This document shows, one piece after another, positions 26,896 through 38,512 of a stretch of DNA of 64,000 bases. Position numbers and translations under genes: made by a program. Origin of the DNA: Alkalihalobacillus pseudalcaliphilus (lineage in GTDB: Bacteria > Bacillota > Bacilli > Bacillales > Bacillaceae_D). The DNA lies in assembly GCA_001038565.1 (NCBI GenBank), contig LFJO01000010.1, positions 1-64,000 on the forward strand. The letters are read 5' to 3'. The first letter of the stretch is position 1, and each line of letters begins with the position of its first letter. The notes under the pieces were generated by a model that saw only the letters and a program-made list of their open reading frames with translations, had not been told where the DNA came from and did no database searches.

Positions 26896-29800
26896 ATGCA
26901 GCTACTTCATACAAATGTTTATAGCGAATACAGTTTAATGCAGTCAACGAACCGAATGAACGAATTAGTAAAACGTGCTAAGCAATTAGGTTATGAAGCA
27001 ATTGCATTAACTGACCATCATCACATGTATGGTGTAATCCCATTCTATCAAGCTTGTCTCAAGCAAAATATACAACCAATTATCGGTCTGGAAATTACCG
27101 TAAAATCTAATGACCAAGCGATTCCTTTTCTTTTAAGACTATTGGCCAAATCGTTTAAAGGTTACCAATCATTAGTCAAGCTCGCGACAATCTTAGGATT
27201 AAAAGATAAAAAAGACAGTTACATAATGATGCCTGACCTGTACCGCTATGTGGAGGAATGTTTTGTGATTATCCCGTATTATGATGGGCCTCTTGGTTCA
27301 TTGCATGAAAACGAAGACCGTCATGTAGCTGTGCAATGGCTCAAGACGAATTTACCTTCATCTTTTATACAAGAAGAAAACATTTTATTAGAGATCAGTG
27401 GGCAGACCGAACAAGATCGGCTTCTGCACGAGCGAATCATCTCGTTGGAGCAACTAGGGAAGTGGCGAGCTATAGTGGGATGGCCTGTACGATTTTTACA
27501 CCAAGATGACGTATCAGGAGCGATTGTACTAAAAGGGATTGATGCGGGCACACCTTTCCAGCGCATTGAAACTCCTCGTTATTTCAAGCACGCCTACTTA
27601 CCGGAGCTTGATCAGTTTCATCAACAAGTCCCATACTTAGCAGCTTATGAAGTAATGGCGGAAGTTATTTCACAATGCCAGATTCATTTGCCATTAGAAG
27701 AAACGAAAATGCCTAAATATCCATTAAAGGAAGACGAAGCTCCACACACCTTTTTAACTCAGCTTTGTGAAGAAGGCTTGAAAAAGAGGTATATAAACCC
27801 TTCAGTTGAAGCAAATGAGAGATTAGCTTATGAATTATCTGTCATCCATAAGATGGGCTTTACTGATTATTTTCTAGTTGTTTGGGATTTTATTCGTTAT
27901 GCGAAAGAGCAAGGCATTATGGTCGGTCCGGGTCGAGGATCAGCAGCAAGTTCGATTGTTGCTTATACGCTCTCTATTACAGAGATAGACCCGTTAAAGT
28001 ATGAGTTATTATTTGAACGGTTTTTAAATCCGCAAAGACAATCATTTCCCGATATTGATGTCGACTTTCCTGATCACCGCCGGGATGAAGTGATTGAATA
28101 TGTACAAAAAAAATACGGCAAAAACCATGTAGCTCAAATTTTGACATTTGGTACGTTTGCAGCTAGGGCAGCTCTACGTGATGTTGGAAAAGTGTTAGGT
28201 ATTCATGCTTTTGAAATCGATCGAGCAGCCAAAATGGTTCCTTCCCGACCAGGTATTACAATAACGAAGGCACTTGAACAATCAACGGATTTACACGATT
28301 TGTTCCAGCAATCCGACAAACATAAACAGTGGTTATATTTAGTTGAGAAGATTGAAGGCTTGCCAAGACATACTTCAACCCACGCTGCAGGAGTTATTAT
28401 TAGCCAACAAAGATTAACCGAACTGATTCCCTTACAAGCGGGGCAACAAGATATCTATTTAGCTCAAGCAACCATGAATGTGTTAGAAGAGAGTGGTTTT
28501 GTTAAATTCGACTTTTTAGGGTTACGTAATTTAACGATGTTAGAACGAATTGTGAAGGCTATTAAAGTTTTTGAAGGTAAGAACATTGATTTATTACAAT
28601 TACCATTAGATGATACAGACGTTTTTAAAGGGCTAGCAGCAGGGAAGACGACAGGTGTTTTCCAATTAGAATCAGATGGAATGAGACAAGTTCTTACACA
28701 GCTTCAGCCAAATCGCTTCGAGGATATCGTTGCAGTTAATGCCTTATATCGGCCTGGTCCGATGGATTTTATTCCAACTTATATTAAGGGAAAGCATCAC
28801 CCCAATGAAAAAATCGACTATCTTCATCCTGACTTAGAACCGATATTAGCTCCAACATATGGGGTTATTGTTTATCAGGAGCAGATTATTCAAATTGCCG
28901 TACAGCTGGCCGGTTACAGCTACGCAGAGGCCGATATTTTAAGAAGGGCCATTAGCAAAAAGAAAAAAGAGACGATGCTTGCTGAAAAGCAACACTTTAT
29001 TGAAGGTGCGTTGGAGTCGGGCTATGAGGTTCAGGTGGCCAAAGCAATCTTTGATTTAATTGAACGCTTTGCCAATTACGGATTTCCAAAAAGTCACGCA
29101 GTCGCCTATAGTATGATAAGTTACCAGCTTAGTTATTTAAAAGTTCACTATCGATCTGCTTTTTATGCTGCTTTATTTTCCGGTTCTACCCATCATAAGG
29201 AGAAATTAGCCGAATATATTCAAGAGGCCAAAAGAGAGGGTGTTGAGATTTACCCACCTTCTTTAAAAAAGGGCTCTGTTCTCTTTTCGCTTGAGAAAGC
29301 AGGAATTCGAATTGGCTTACTATCGATTGAACATGTTGGTTATCAAGCGGCCAAGTATCTGGTTGAGCTTGATGACAAATCAAATATTCGAGATTTATTT
29401 GATTTAGTCGTAAAAGTTGACCATAAAATAATCAATAAAAAAGTTGTCGAGGGTCTCATAAAAACGGGAGCTCTAGATGAGTTTCAAAAAGATCGTGCCA
29501 TCTTATTAGCGAATGTGGATCATGCTTTTGATTATGGAAGTAAGGTGCAAGATTTTGAAGCGGAAATGGAAGGTTTATTTACCTTATCACTTGAAAAACC
29601 AGACTACTTCATGCAGGAACCACTTACACCTATAGAGAAATTAGAATATGAGCAAGAGGCATTAGGATTTTATTTATCTGGACACCCTGTTCTCCAATAT
29701 GAAGAGCATTTTCACCATTATCGCCGTCTCACCATTGAAGAGATGAAAAAGGCTAGTAATTCGGTATGTAGGCTTGCCGTACTCATCATGAGTGTTAAGC

Positions 29801-30021
29801 AAATAAAAACAAAAAAAGGAGAACCTATGGCATTTGTAGAGGTAAGTGATGAATCTAACCAAATTTCTGCTGTTGTTTTTCCTTCTATTTGGAAGCAACA
29901 TTATGAATTGATTCAACCAGGTAATTTAATATTTGTTGAGGGTAAGCGTGATCAATCAAGGCAAAATGAGCAGTTCATTATGAACAAGGTAATGATGCTT
30001 GAAAGTTTACAGAAATCTTGA
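26896..30021 (+). CDS. dnaE: DNA polymerase III alpha subunit DnaE
   Basis: A C-family replicative polymerase of 1041 residues, somewhat shorter than the ~1115 of B. subtilis DnaE. In Bacillus DnaE extends RNA primers before PolC takes over. An N-terminal PHP domain runs from about 1-210 (ALTDHHHMYG). The palm carries GPGRGSAASS (about 343-352) and the catalytic PDIDVDF (about 386-392). A helix-hairpin-helix region and a C-terminal OB-fold (about 930-1035) follow. No proofreading exonuclease insert is present, which separates it from PolC. GAGAGGAGG precedes the ATG. Confidence 0.95.
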   Translation: MQLLHTNVYSEYSLMQSTNRMNELVKRAKQLGYEAIALTDHHHMYGVIPFYQACLKQNIQPIIGLEITVKSNDQAIPFLLRLLAKSFKGYQSLVKLATILGLKDKKDSYIMMPDLYRYVEECFVIIPYYDGPLGSLHENEDRHVAVQWLKTNLPSSFIQEENILLEISGQTEQDRLLHERIISLEQLGKWRAIVGWPVRFLHQDDVSGAIVLKGIDAGTPFQRIETPRYFKHAYLPELDQFHQQVPYLAAYEVMAEVISQCQIHLPLEETKMPKYPLKEDEAPHTFLTQLCEEGLKKRYINPSVEANERLAYELSVIHKMGFTDYFLVVWDFIRYAKEQGIMVGPGRGSAASSIVAYTLSITEIDPLKYELLFERFLNPQRQSFPDIDVDFPDHRRDEVIEYVQKKYGKNHVAQILTFGTFAARAALRDVGKVLGIHAFEIDRAAKMVPSRPGITITKALEQSTDLHDLFQQSDKHKQWLYLVEKIEGLPRHTSTHAAGVIISQQRLTELIPLQAGQQDIYLAQATMNVLEESGFVKFDFLGLRNLTMLERIVKAIKVFEGKNIDLLQLPLDDTDVFKGLAAGKTTGVFQLESDGMRQVLTQLQPNRFEDIVAVNALYRPGPMDFIPTYIKGKHHPNEKIDYLHPDLEPILAPTYGVIVYQEQIIQIAVQLAGYSYAEADILRRAISKKKKETMLAEKQHFIEGALESGYEVQVAKAIFDLIERFANYGFPKSHAVAYSMISYQLSYLKVHYRSAFYAALFSGSTHHKEKLAEYIQEAKREGVEIYPPSLKKGSVLFSLEKAGIRIGLLSIEHVGYQAAKYLVELDDKSNIRDLFDLVVKVDHKIINKKVVEGLIKTGALDEFQKDRAILLANVDHAFDYGSKVQDFEAEMEGLFTLSLEKPDYFMQEPLTPIEKLEYEQEALGFYLSGHPVLQYEEHFHHYRRLTIEEMKKASNSVCRLAVLIMSVKQIKTKKGEPMAFVEVSDESNQISAVVFPSIWKQHYELIQPGNLIFVEGKRDQSRQNEQFIMNKVMMLESLQKS

Positions 30022-30251
30022 ATGGAATAAAAAAATTGATCCTCGATGAGGAAGTCTTATAATTGCGTCATGAAAGGATTTCTTTTATTGAGAAACCATT
30101 TTTGTTCATTAAAAAACCACCTGCTTTAAGAAGAAGGGGTTGGCTAATTACTATACAATCATTTATAATGATTATGTTTTAGTGGTCAGACCAGTGCGGA
30201 AGTTCCATCAAATGGTACAAAATGCAGGAGAAAATAAGGAGAGTGACCGTT

Positions 30252-31496
30252 GTGTCCACATTAAAAGAAGAAGCATTACACATACACCGTATTAATCAGG
30301 GGAAACTCGAATCGAAATCCAAAGTTCCAGTTAAGAATGCCAATGATTTAAGCTTAGCGTATTCTCCTGGGGTGGCTGAGCCATGTAAAGAAATATTTGA
30401 AGACGTTGAATCTGTTTATGAATATACAATGAAAGGTAATATGGTTGCCGTTGTAAGTAATGGTACGGCCGTATTAGGTTTGGGTAATATTGGACCAGAA
30501 GCATCTTTACCTGTTATGGAAGGGAAGGCTGTGTTATTTAAGTCTTTTGCTGGGGTTGATGCATTTCCGATTTGCTTACGTTCAACGGATGTTGATCAGA
30601 TCGTTGAAACCGTCAAATTATTAGAACCAACTTTTGGTGGTGTTAACCTTGAGGATATCGCTGCACCAAGTTGTTTTATTATTGAAGAACGTTTAAAGAA
30701 AGAAGCGAATATTCCTGTGTTTCATGATGACCAACACGGAACAGCGATTGTGACACTTGCCGGATTAATCAATGCTTTAAAGATTACAGGTAAGAAAATG
30801 TCGGAAATTAAGGTTGTTGCTAATGGCGCGGGTGCTGCAGGTATTGCTATTATAAAATTATTACGTAATATGGGCGTCCGAGATATTATTATGTGTGATT
30901 CAAAAGGTGCTATTTTTGAAAATCGACCTTATGGTATGAACGATGTTAAAGCAGAAGTTGCCAAATATACGAACATGAATCAAAAAGAAGGCTCTTTGGG
31001 TGATGTAATAGAAGGTGCTGATGTATTCATTGGTGTTTCAGTTGCTGGTGCATTAACAAAAGAAATGATTGAAACGATGAATGCTGATCCGATTATATTT
31101 GCGATGGCTAATCCAGACCCTGAGATTATGCCAGCTGACGCAAAAGCAGCAGGTGCAAGCGTGATTGGCACAGGGCGTTCCGATTTTCCTAATCAGGTAA
31201 ACAATGTCCTTGCTTTCCCTGGAATTTTCCGTGGTGCCTTAGATGTTCGTGCCACACATATTAATGAAGAGATGAAGGTAGCGGCTGTTCATGCGATTGC
31301 TGAACTAGTTACTGACGCTGAATTATCGACTGATTATGTTATCCCGGCACCATTTGATCCACGAGTGGCACCAGCTGTGGCAGCGGCAGTTGCGAAGGCT
31401 GCAATGGAAACAGGTGTTGCGAGGAAAAAGTTGGACCCAGCTGCAGTGGCTGAAAAAACAAGAAAATTAGCGATCATTGGGAATGACGATCAATAA
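30252..31496 (+). CDS. ytsJ: NADP-dependent malic enzyme (YtsJ/MaeB-like, short form)
   Basis: It oxidatively decarboxylates malate to pyruvate, producing NADPH or NADH. The 414-residue short form lacks a phosphotransacetylase domain. The malic-enzyme N-terminal domain has SPGVAEPC (about residues 36-43), the metal site FHDDQHGTA (about 149-157), and the Rossmann VVANGAGAAGIAI (about 178-190). GTG 30252 is taken as start: AAGGAG lies about ten bases upstream, and the protein then begins with the family-typical STLKEEALHIHR. It corresponds to ytsJ by position, next to dnaE. Confidence 0.9.
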   Translation: MSTLKEEALHIHRINQGKLESKSKVPVKNANDLSLAYSPGVAEPCKEIFEDVESVYEYTMKGNMVAVVSNGTAVLGLGNIGPEASLPVMEGKAVLFKSFAGVDAFPICLRSTDVDQIVETVKLLEPTFGGVNLEDIAAPSCFIIEERLKKEANIPVFHDDQHGTAIVTLAGLINALKITGKKMSEIKVVANGAGAAGIAIIKLLRNMGVRDIIMCDSKGAIFENRPYGMNDVKAEVAKYTNMNQKEGSLGDVIEGADVFIGVSVAGALTKEMIETMNADPIIFAMANPDPEIMPADAKAAGASVIGTGRSDFPNQVNNVLAFPGIFRGALDVRATHINEEMKVAAVHAIAELVTDAELSTDYVIPAPFDPRVAPAVAAAVAKAAMETGVARKKLDPAAVAEKTRKLAIIGNDDQ

Positions 31497-31513
31497 ATGC
31501 AACGGAGACGTGA

Positions 31514-32170
31514 GTGGAAATGACGAACCAACCATCTAAACGCTTTATTGATGTGATCGAGCAGCTTCATCAGTTCATTTTAGATGAAGGTATAAGTAGT
31601 GGCGATAAGCTGCCATCTGAACGAGTGCTCAGTGAACGTTTAGGTGTTGGTCGTTCTTCTGTTCGTGAAGCCTTAAGAGCACTTGAACTTCTTGATTTAA
31701 TTGAAACGAAACGAGGTGAGGGGACTTTCCTGAGTGCATCTGGAAGTCACCGCCTCGTTGATATTATATTGCTATATATGTTAAAAGATGACCAAGCTAG
31801 ACAGGATTTGGGTGAGACGCGATTATTAATTGAATTAGATGCGGTTCGCTTAGCGGTGGATCGAATCTCTGAAGCTGATTTTTTCAAGTTAGAAGACATT
31901 TATCAACAGCAGTTCAAGAACCCCCATGAGACTGATTTGGATCATCATTTTCATAAGATTTTAGTTACAGCCTCTAATAATAAACTATTAATTAATATAT
32001 GGAATTCTTTAGTGGATTTTCATCAAGCGTCTTTTTTTACAGGAAATTTAGTAGCAGATCCTAAAAAAAAGCTCGAAGATCATCGAATGATATTGACTTT
32101 ATTACGTGAAAAGAACAAAAGTAATCTCCTTTCCTTACTAGAAGAACACTTAAAAAAAGACCATTTCTAA
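31514..32170 (+). CDS. GntR-family transcriptional regulator (FadR subfamily)
   Basis: A 218-residue regulator with an N-terminal winged helix-turn-helix (about residues 15-75, with LPSERVLSERLGVGRSSVRE) and an all-helical FCD ligand-binding domain (about 90-215). The metal-type residues expected in the FCD pocket, such as the DHHFHKIL region, are present. It lies 17 bases after the malic enzyme gene and 119 bases before accD, so it may control either. The start is ambiguous: GTG 31514 (5 bases from GGAGA) or ATG 31520. Confidence 0.85.
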   Translation: MEMTNQPSKRFIDVIEQLHQFILDEGISSGDKLPSERVLSERLGVGRSSVREALRALELLDLIETKRGEGTFLSASGSHRLVDIILLYMLKDDQARQDLGETRLLIELDAVRLAVDRISEADFFKLEDIYQQQFKNPHETDLDHHFHKILVTASNNKLLINIWNSLVDFHQASFFTGNLVADPKKKLEDHRMILTLLREKNKSNLLSLLEEHLKKDHF

Positions 32171-32289
32171 GAGTTAGTCACATCATATTTATTAAATAAA
32201 GCATGTTTTATATAGCTTGACCATATGATAGATTAAGAATTTCTGAAAGAGTTGGCGATATAAAAATGGTTAACGAATGAGGTGCAGCC

Positions 32290-33144
32290 ATGAATATTAA
32301 AGGACTATTTACCAAAAAGAAACGCTATGCCACAATTCCATCTGAGCGAGCGAAACAAGAAGTTCCAGAAGGCTTAATGACAAAATGTCCTTCGTGTCGA
32401 ACAATTATGTATACAAAGGAATTAAAAAAGAACTTACTTGTTTGTGCCTCTTGTGGACATCACCACCGCATGAGTGGTTATGAGCGATTGGAAAGTATAT
32501 TCGATGAAGGTATATTTAAAGAGTTTGATCGTGGAATTACAAGTGTGAATCCACTGCAATTCCCTGATTATGAGAAGAAACTTGAAGCGGTTCAGAAAAA
32601 GACAGGCTTACAAGAAGGGGTTGTATCTGCTGAGGGATTAATCTGCGGATATCCAGCTATTGTAGCCGTAATGGATGCTAGATTTATTATGGGAAGTATG
32701 GGTTCAGCTGCCGGTGAGAAGCTAACAAGGGCAATTGAAGCAGCAATCGAACAAAAGAAACCAATCATTATCTTTTCTGCATCTGGTGGTGCGAGAATGC
32801 AAGAAGGTGTTTTGAGTTTAATGCAAATGGCTAAGACAAGTGCCGCTCTCGAGAAGTTAAACCGAGCCGGTGGTTTGTTTGTTTCAGTCATTACGCACCC
32901 GACAACAGGTGGGGTTTCTGCTAGCTTTGCATCATTAGGTGACTATAATTTTGCTGAACCTAAAGCTTTAATCGGCTTTGCTGGTCGTCGCATTATTGAA
33001 CAAACCATTCGAGAAGAGCTTCCAGAAGACTTCCAAACGGCAGAATTTCTTTTAGAGCATGGTCAATTAGATCAAGTTATTCCTCGTCATAAGCTAAAAG
33101 AGACGTTAGGCACATTATTAGATATACATCAACCACAAGTATAA
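32290..33144 (+). CDS. accD: Acetyl-CoA carboxylase carboxyltransferase subunit beta
   Basis: With AccA it transfers the carboxyl group from biotin to acetyl-CoA, making malonyl-CoA for fatty acid synthesis. The 284-residue protein has the family zinc ribbon (Cys33, Cys36, Cys52, Cys55) followed by a crotonase-fold domain with [11 protein letters not shown] (about residues 160-170). GAGGTG precedes the ATG. The gap to accA is 16 bases, which makes a two-gene operon. Confidence 0.96.
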   Translation: MNIKGLFTKKKRYATIPSERAKQEVPEGLMTKCPSCRTIMYTKELKKNLLVCASCGHHHRMSGYERLESIFDEGIFKEFDRGITSVNPLQFPDYEKKLEAVQKKTGLQEGVVSAEGLICGYPAIVAVMDARFIMGSMGSAAGEKLTRAIEAAIEQKKPIIIFSASGGARMQEGVLSLMQMAKTSAALEKLNRAGGLFVSVITHPTTGGVSASFASLGDYNFAEPKALIGFAGRRIIEQTIREELPEDFQTAEFLLEHGQLDQVIPRHKLKETLGTLLDIHQPQV

Positions 33145-33160
33145 TGAGGAGGTGCAATGG

Positions 33161-34138
33161 ATGGCGGCAGAATTAAAGTTTGAGAAACCTATTATTGAAC
33201 TTAAAAATAAAATTAATGAGTTACGTACGTTTACAGAAGAAAAGGAAATTGACCTTTCTGATGAAATTATGAAGCTCGAAAAAAGATTACATGAATTAGA
33301 GAAAGAGATTTATGGTAATTTACAGCCATGGGAACGGGTACAAATAGCTCGTCATACCGATCGTCCAACAACGCTCGATTATATCTCAAATATTTTTACT
33401 GACTTTCTTGAGATGCATGGTGATCGACTGTATGGAGACGACCCTGCTATTGTTGGTGGGATTGCGAAGTTTAAAGGAAAGGCTGTTACCGTTATCGGCC
33501 AGCAGCGTGGGAAAGATACGAAAGATAATATTTATCGTAATTTTAGCATGCCTCACCCGGAGGGTTATCGTAAGGCTTTACGTTTAATGAAGCAAGCGGA
33601 TAAATTTAGGCGTCCTATCATTTGTTTTATTGATACGAAAGGTGCTTACCCTGGGAAAGAAGCAGAGGAACGTGGGCAAAGTGAAGCAATTGCTAGGAAT
33701 TTATTAGAGATGGCCGGTTTACGCGTACCTGTCATTTGTATTGTAATCGGTGAAGGTGGTAGTGGTGGTGCTCTAGCATTAGGGGTAGGAAACCACATCC
33801 ACATGTTGGAGAATTCAACGTATTCCGTCATTTCACCTGAGGGTGCGGCTGCCCTTCTTTGGAAGGATGCGAGTCTAGCTCAAAAAGCGGCAGCAACGAT
33901 GAAGATTACGGCTCCTGATTTAAAAGAACTAGGAATTATCGATGAGATTATTAGAGAAGTTAAAGGTGGAGCACACCGAAATGTGGAAGAACAGGCGAAG
34001 TTAATCGGTGGAGTTATTGAAAAATCACTACATGAATTATCACTGTTTACCGAGGAACAATTACTTGAAAAACGGTACGAAAAGTTCAAAAACATCGGTG
34101 AATTTAATGATAATACCGAAGGAAATAACGTGCATTAA
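33161..34138 (+). CDS. accA: Acetyl-CoA carboxylase carboxyltransferase subunit alpha
   Basis: The partner of AccD in the carboxyltransferase heterotetramer. The 325-residue protein has an N-terminal helical/coiled segment (about 20-50) and a crotonase fold with [10 protein letters not shown] (about residues 198-207) forming an oxyanion hole. ATG 33161 lies about eight bases after GAGGAGGTG; the GTG at 33152 is part of that site and is rejected. A terminator follows five bases after the stop. Confidence 0.96.
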   Translation: MAAELKFEKPIIELKNKINELRTFTEEKEIDLSDEIMKLEKRLHELEKEIYGNLQPWERVQIARHTDRPTTLDYISNIFTDFLEMHGDRLYGDDPAIVGGIAKFKGKAVTVIGQQRGKDTKDNIYRNFSMPHPEGYRKALRLMKQADKFRRPIICFIDTKGAYPGKEAEERGQSEAIARNLLEMAGLRVPVICIVIGEGGSGGALALGVGNHIHMLENSTYSVISPEGAAALLWKDASLAQKAAATMKITAPDLKELGIIDEIIREVKGGAHRNVEEQAKLIGGVIEKSLHELSLFTEEQLLEKRYEKFKNIGEFNDNTEGNNVH

Positions 34139-34142
34139 TTGG

Positions 34143-34171
34143 GTACTTTCTATTCTTAGAGAGTACTTTTT
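34143..34171 (+). terminator. Intrinsic terminator after accA
   Basis: GTACTTTCT pairs with AGAGAGTAC (one wobble), followed by TTTTTA. The remaining ~270 bases before pfkA hold no gene; a weak SigA-like pair TTGTAT (34268) and TATTTT (34291) with a 17-base spacer could serve pfkA. Confidence 0.75.
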
Positions 34172-34437
34172 ATTTGTTAAAGGTACACTATATTTGGTGG
34201 CAAAAACCCGATTATATCAATATTTTAAGAAAATACGGCTTTTGTCATATTTTCTTGCCGATCCTTATTGTATTTATGATCAGGTAGTGGTATTTTTAGG
34301 GGGAAATTGAGGTATTTCTATTTAATATACTACACTAATAAAATGCTCTCAGAATGTTAAGAAACACTAGAAAAAAGTAACAGGTTTTGAGTGTTACTAG
34401 AGACGGGAAATATAAAAATGAGTTATTTATGTAGTAG

Positions 34438-35409
<972 letters not shown>

Positions 35410-35456
35410 AAGTAAAGAAAGAGCATCTACCGAAGGGTGTTAATTACTAGCTACAT

Positions 35457-35657
35457 CGAATAAAAGTGTAGTTTTGCTCTTTAACGGGTGGCTTTTCATG
35501 CATAAACGGTTTTGAGGATTCTCACACTTTGCCGTAGCCCCGCCACTTTTTAGGAAAGAGCTTGCAAGAGCTTTCCTAAAAAGATTCAGTGCACCGCACA
35601 ACCAGCCACCACCAACCAAAAAAATGAGTACTACCCATGTAACTTTTATATAAAAGA
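35457..35657 (+). repeat. Composite intergenic repeat, copy C (short form) between pfkA and pyk
   Basis: It carries the TTTGCTCTTTAACGGGTGGC part of module 1, the AAACGGTTTTGAGGATTCTC block with its hairpin (35546-35583), and then a tail ATGAGTACTACCCATGTAACTT. The linker and nested palindrome found in copies A and B are missing; the junction lies in the A run after CACCACCAACC. Confidence 0.82.
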
Positions 35658-35684
35658 GGTTTAAAATTTTTAGGAGGCTATATT

Positions 35685-37442
35685 ATGCGTAAGACAAAGA
35701 TCGTATGTACTATAGGACCAGCAAGTGAAACGGTTGAACAACTTGTGTCATTAATGGAAGCAGGAATGAATGTCGCGAGACTTAATTTTTCACATGGAGA
35801 CTTTGCTGAGCACGGTGCAAGGATTGAAAATATTCGTGAAGCAAGTAAAAGAACAGGTAAAAATGTGGCGATTTTATTAGACACAAAAGGTCCTGAAATT
35901 CGTACACAAACCTTAGAAAATGGTGTAGCTGAATTAAGAGCTGGACAAAAGCTCATTGTTTCTATGAATGAAATAGTCGGAAATAGCGAAAGGATTTCGA
36001 TTACGTATCCAGAGCTTGTAAATGATGTACACATAGGTTCTACTATTTTACTCGATGATGGATTAATTGAGCTAGAAGTGGTAGAAGTTCGAGCAGATGA
36101 GTTAGTAACCGAAGTGAAAAACAGTGGAATTCTTAAAAATAAAAAAGGTGTAAACGTTCCTAATGTAAGTGTGAATTTACCTGGAATTACAGATAAAGAC
36201 GCAGCTGATATTTTATTTGGAGTTGAGCAAGGCGTTGACTTTGTAGCGGCATCTTTTGTTCGTCGAGCTTCTGATGTATTAGAAATTCGTGAACTTCTTG
36301 AAAACAACGGAGGAGAGACGATCAAGATCATTCCTAAGATTGAAAACCAAGAGGGAGTGGATAACATTGACGAAATCCTTCAAGTTTCTGATGGGCTGAT
36401 GGTAGCACGCGGTGACTTAGGAGTGGAAATCCCTGTTGAAGAAGTTCCCCTTGTACAAAAGCAATTAATTAAAAAATGTAATGCGGAAGCTAAACCGGTA
36501 ATTACAGCAACACAAATGCTAGATTCTATGCAACGCAACCCACGTCCAACAAGAGCAGAAGCAAGTGATGTCGCAAATGCAATTTTTGATGGAACAGATG
36601 CCATCATGCTTTCTGGTGAAACAGCTGCAGGAGATTACCCTGTCGAGGCTGTAAAGACGATGAATAAAATTGCAGCTCGAGCGGAACAAGGTCTAAACTA
36701 TAAAGCATTGCTTAATAAAATTGCAAAAGCAGAGGATGCAATGACAACGACAAGTGCGATTGGACAATCTGTTGTTCATACGTCATTTAACCTCAAGACA
36801 CCATATATTCTATCGGCGACAGAAAGTGGATATACAGCACAAATTGTTTCGAGATATCGTCCTAAGTCTGACATCATTGCTGTGACAAGTAATCCTAGTG
36901 TTTATCGTCAGTTAAGCTTAGTATGGGGTGTATTCCCTGTATTGGGTGAGAAAGCAAAGTCAACAGACCATATGCTAGAAATTACGGTGGATGCGGCTGT
37001 GAAATCAGGGATGATTAAGCAAGGTGAACGTGTAGTAATTACGGCAGGTGTTCCAGTTGGTGAATCAGGGACAACTAACTTAATTAAAGTTCATGTCATT
37101 GGAGAGGTCGTTGCAAAAGGCCAAGGTATTGGTAAAAGCTCTGTAACGGGTCAAGTCGTCGTTGCCACCAATGCACAAGAAGCGATTGAAAAGGTAAAAG
37201 CTAATTCGATTTTAGTAATGCAAAGCACAGATAAGGACATGATTCCTGCCTTTGAGAAAGCAGCAGCTGTCATTACAGAAGAAGGTGGGCTTACTTCTCA
37301 TGCAGCCGTGGTTGGAATCAGCCTTAATACGCCAGTTATTGTAGGCGTTGAAGGTGCATTACGTTTATTTAATGAAGGTGAAGAAATAACTGTAGACAGT
37401 ACCCGTGGAGACATTTACAGAGGACATGCAAGTGTTCTATAA
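35685..37442 (+). CDS. pyk: Pyruvate kinase with C-terminal PEP-utilising domain
   Basis: It makes pyruvate and ATP from PEP and ADP. The 585-residue protein has the long Bacillaceae form: an N-terminal beta/alpha barrel with KIENQEGV (about 221-228) and DLGVEIP, then the allosteric C-domain (about 350-470). An extra PEP-utilizers-like swivelling domain (about 480-580) ends the protein, with the TSHAAVVG histidine motif near 540. TAGGAGG precedes the ATG. Confidence 0.96.
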   Translation: MRKTKIVCTIGPASETVEQLVSLMEAGMNVARLNFSHGDFAEHGARIENIREASKRTGKNVAILLDTKGPEIRTQTLENGVAELRAGQKLIVSMNEIVGNSERISITYPELVNDVHIGSTILLDDGLIELEVVEVRADELVTEVKNSGILKNKKGVNVPNVSVNLPGITDKDAADILFGVEQGVDFVAASFVRRASDVLEIRELLENNGGETIKIIPKIENQEGVDNIDEILQVSDGLMVARGDLGVEIPVEEVPLVQKQLIKKCNAEAKPVITATQMLDSMQRNPRPTRAEASDVANAIFDGTDAIMLSGETAAGDYPVEAVKTMNKIAARAEQGLNYKALLNKIAKAEDAMTTTSAIGQSVVHTSFNLKTPYILSATESGYTAQIVSRYRPKSDIIAVTSNPSVYRQLSLVWGVFPVLGEKAKSTDHMLEITVDAAVKSGMIKQGERVVITAGVPVGESGTTNLIKVHVIGEVVAKGQGIGKSSVTGQVVVATNAQEAIEKVKANSILVMQSTDKDMIPAFEKAAAVITEEGGLTSHAAVVGISLNTPVIVGVEGALRLFNEGEEITVDSTRGDIYRGHASVL

Positions 37443-37483
37443 TGTAATGGAATAAAGGGCTGTCTTAGTAGTCTTAACAGATG

Positions 37484-37526
37484 AAAGGAATGAGAAGGAA
37501 TATCCCCTTTTCATTCCTTTATTTAT
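37484..37526 (+). terminator. Intrinsic terminator after pyk
   Basis: AAAGGAATGAGAAGG pairs with CCTTTTCATTCCTTT around a short loop, followed by ATTTATT. It overlaps the approach to the fxsA ribosome-binding site, so some read-through to fxsA is possible. Confidence 0.7.
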
Positions 37527-37539
37527 TGGAGGTAGAAGG

Positions 37540-37941
37540 ATGCGTAAGTACCTGCTTTTCCTTATTTTTTTGTTACCCTTATTAGAAGTGATTGGTTTTA
37601 TTATAGTGAGCCAATGGATTGGTGTCTGGCCAACAATATCGCTAATTATATTATCTAGTATATTAGGTGCTTGGTTAGCAAGACGGGAAGGCTTACAGAC
37701 AATTCGCTTAGCGCAAATGCAAATGAACCAAGGACAGATGCCAAGTCAAGTGATGATAGATGGCCTTTGTATCCTATTAGGAGGTTTTCTCTTACTAATA
37801 CCTGGATTTTTAACAGATATTTTTGGCTTACTTTTATTAATTCCAAAAACGAGAGCGATGTTCAAAGCACTACTAACGAAATGGCTTTCTAAGCTTATTC
37901 AGAACGGTCAAGTCATCGTCATGAATAGACGTCCTTTTTAA
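37540..37941 (+). CDS. fxsA: FxsA family membrane protein
   Basis: A 133-residue protein with three to four membrane helices (about residues 4-24, 27-42, 72-100), matching FxsA (YtzA in B. subtilis). FxsA overproduction relieves phage T7 exclusion by F plasmid in E. coli; its normal function is unknown. GGAGGT precedes the ATG. It is followed after 51 bases by the ytwI gene. Confidence 0.88.
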   Translation: MRKYLLFLIFLLPLLEVIGFIIVSQWIGVWPTISLIILSSILGAWLARREGLQTIRLAQMQMNQGQMPSQVMIDGLCILLGGFLLLIPGFLTDIFGLLLLIPKTRAMFKALLTKWLSKLIQNGQVIVMNRRPF

Positions 37942-37992
37942 TATTCTATTTACGTAAGCTAGTTGATATGTAGCAGAGAGAGGGACGATTAC

Positions 37993-38469
37993 ATGTCTCA
38001 TGCAACCATTTTTATGTTGGTTTTATTAGTAATTGCGGTTATTGCTAAAAATCAATCTTTACTTATTGCGGTAATTTTTTTATTAATTGTTAAATGGACG
38101 GGGTTGGGAGAGAAGCTGTTTCCGTTAATCCAGTCTAAAGGAATTAATTGGGGTGTAACGATTATAACCATAGCCGTTTTAACCCCAATTGTAACAGGGG
38201 CGATTGGGTTTAAGGAGTTGCATGAAGCGGTTCGGTCGCCTTATGCATGGGTCGCTTTATTTTCTGGGATTTTAGTTGCAATAATCGCAGCAAATGGCCT
38301 TGATTTATTAAAAAATGATCCTCATATTACAGCTGCTTTAGTAATAGGAACAATACTCGCTGTCGCCCTTTTTAAAGGTGTTGCCGTTGGTCCATTAATT
38401 GGAGCGGGTATTGCTTATTTGACGATGCAGGTTATTCAATTCTTTAGCAGATTAGGTGGAGGCCCTTAA
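37993..38469 (+). CDS. ytwI: DUF441 membrane protein (YtwI-like)
   Basis: A 158-residue protein with four to five membrane helices, rich in Ala/Val/Ile/Gly and with the DUF441 family pattern (GINWGVTIITIAVLTPI, GPLIGAGIAYL). The function is unknown. ATG 37993 has AGAGGGA upstream; the frame from 37963 has no site. The ytvI gene that sits between ytzA and ytwI in B. subtilis is absent here. Confidence 0.88.
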   Translation: MSHATIFMLVLLVIAVIAKNQSLLIAVIFLLIVKWTGLGEKLFPLIQSKGINWGVTIITIAVLTPIVTGAIGFKELHEAVRSPYAWVALFSGILVAIIAANGLDLLKNDPHITAALVIGTILAVALFKGVAVGPLIGAGIAYLTMQVIQFFSRLGGGP

Positions 38470-38480
38470 ATGAGTGGAGA

Positions 38481-38512
38481 AAACTGTTCGATAGAAAATC
38501 GAGCAGTTTTTT
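38481..38512 (+). terminator. Intrinsic terminator after ytwI
   Basis: AAACTGTTCGAT pairs with ATCGAGCAGTTT (one wobble) around AGAAA, followed by six T. Confidence 0.9.

Noticed and set aside
35678-36367. 229-codon frame on the minus strand
   Set aside because: It lies wholly antisense to pyk, which has clear family motifs; the frame reflects codon bias of the real gene.
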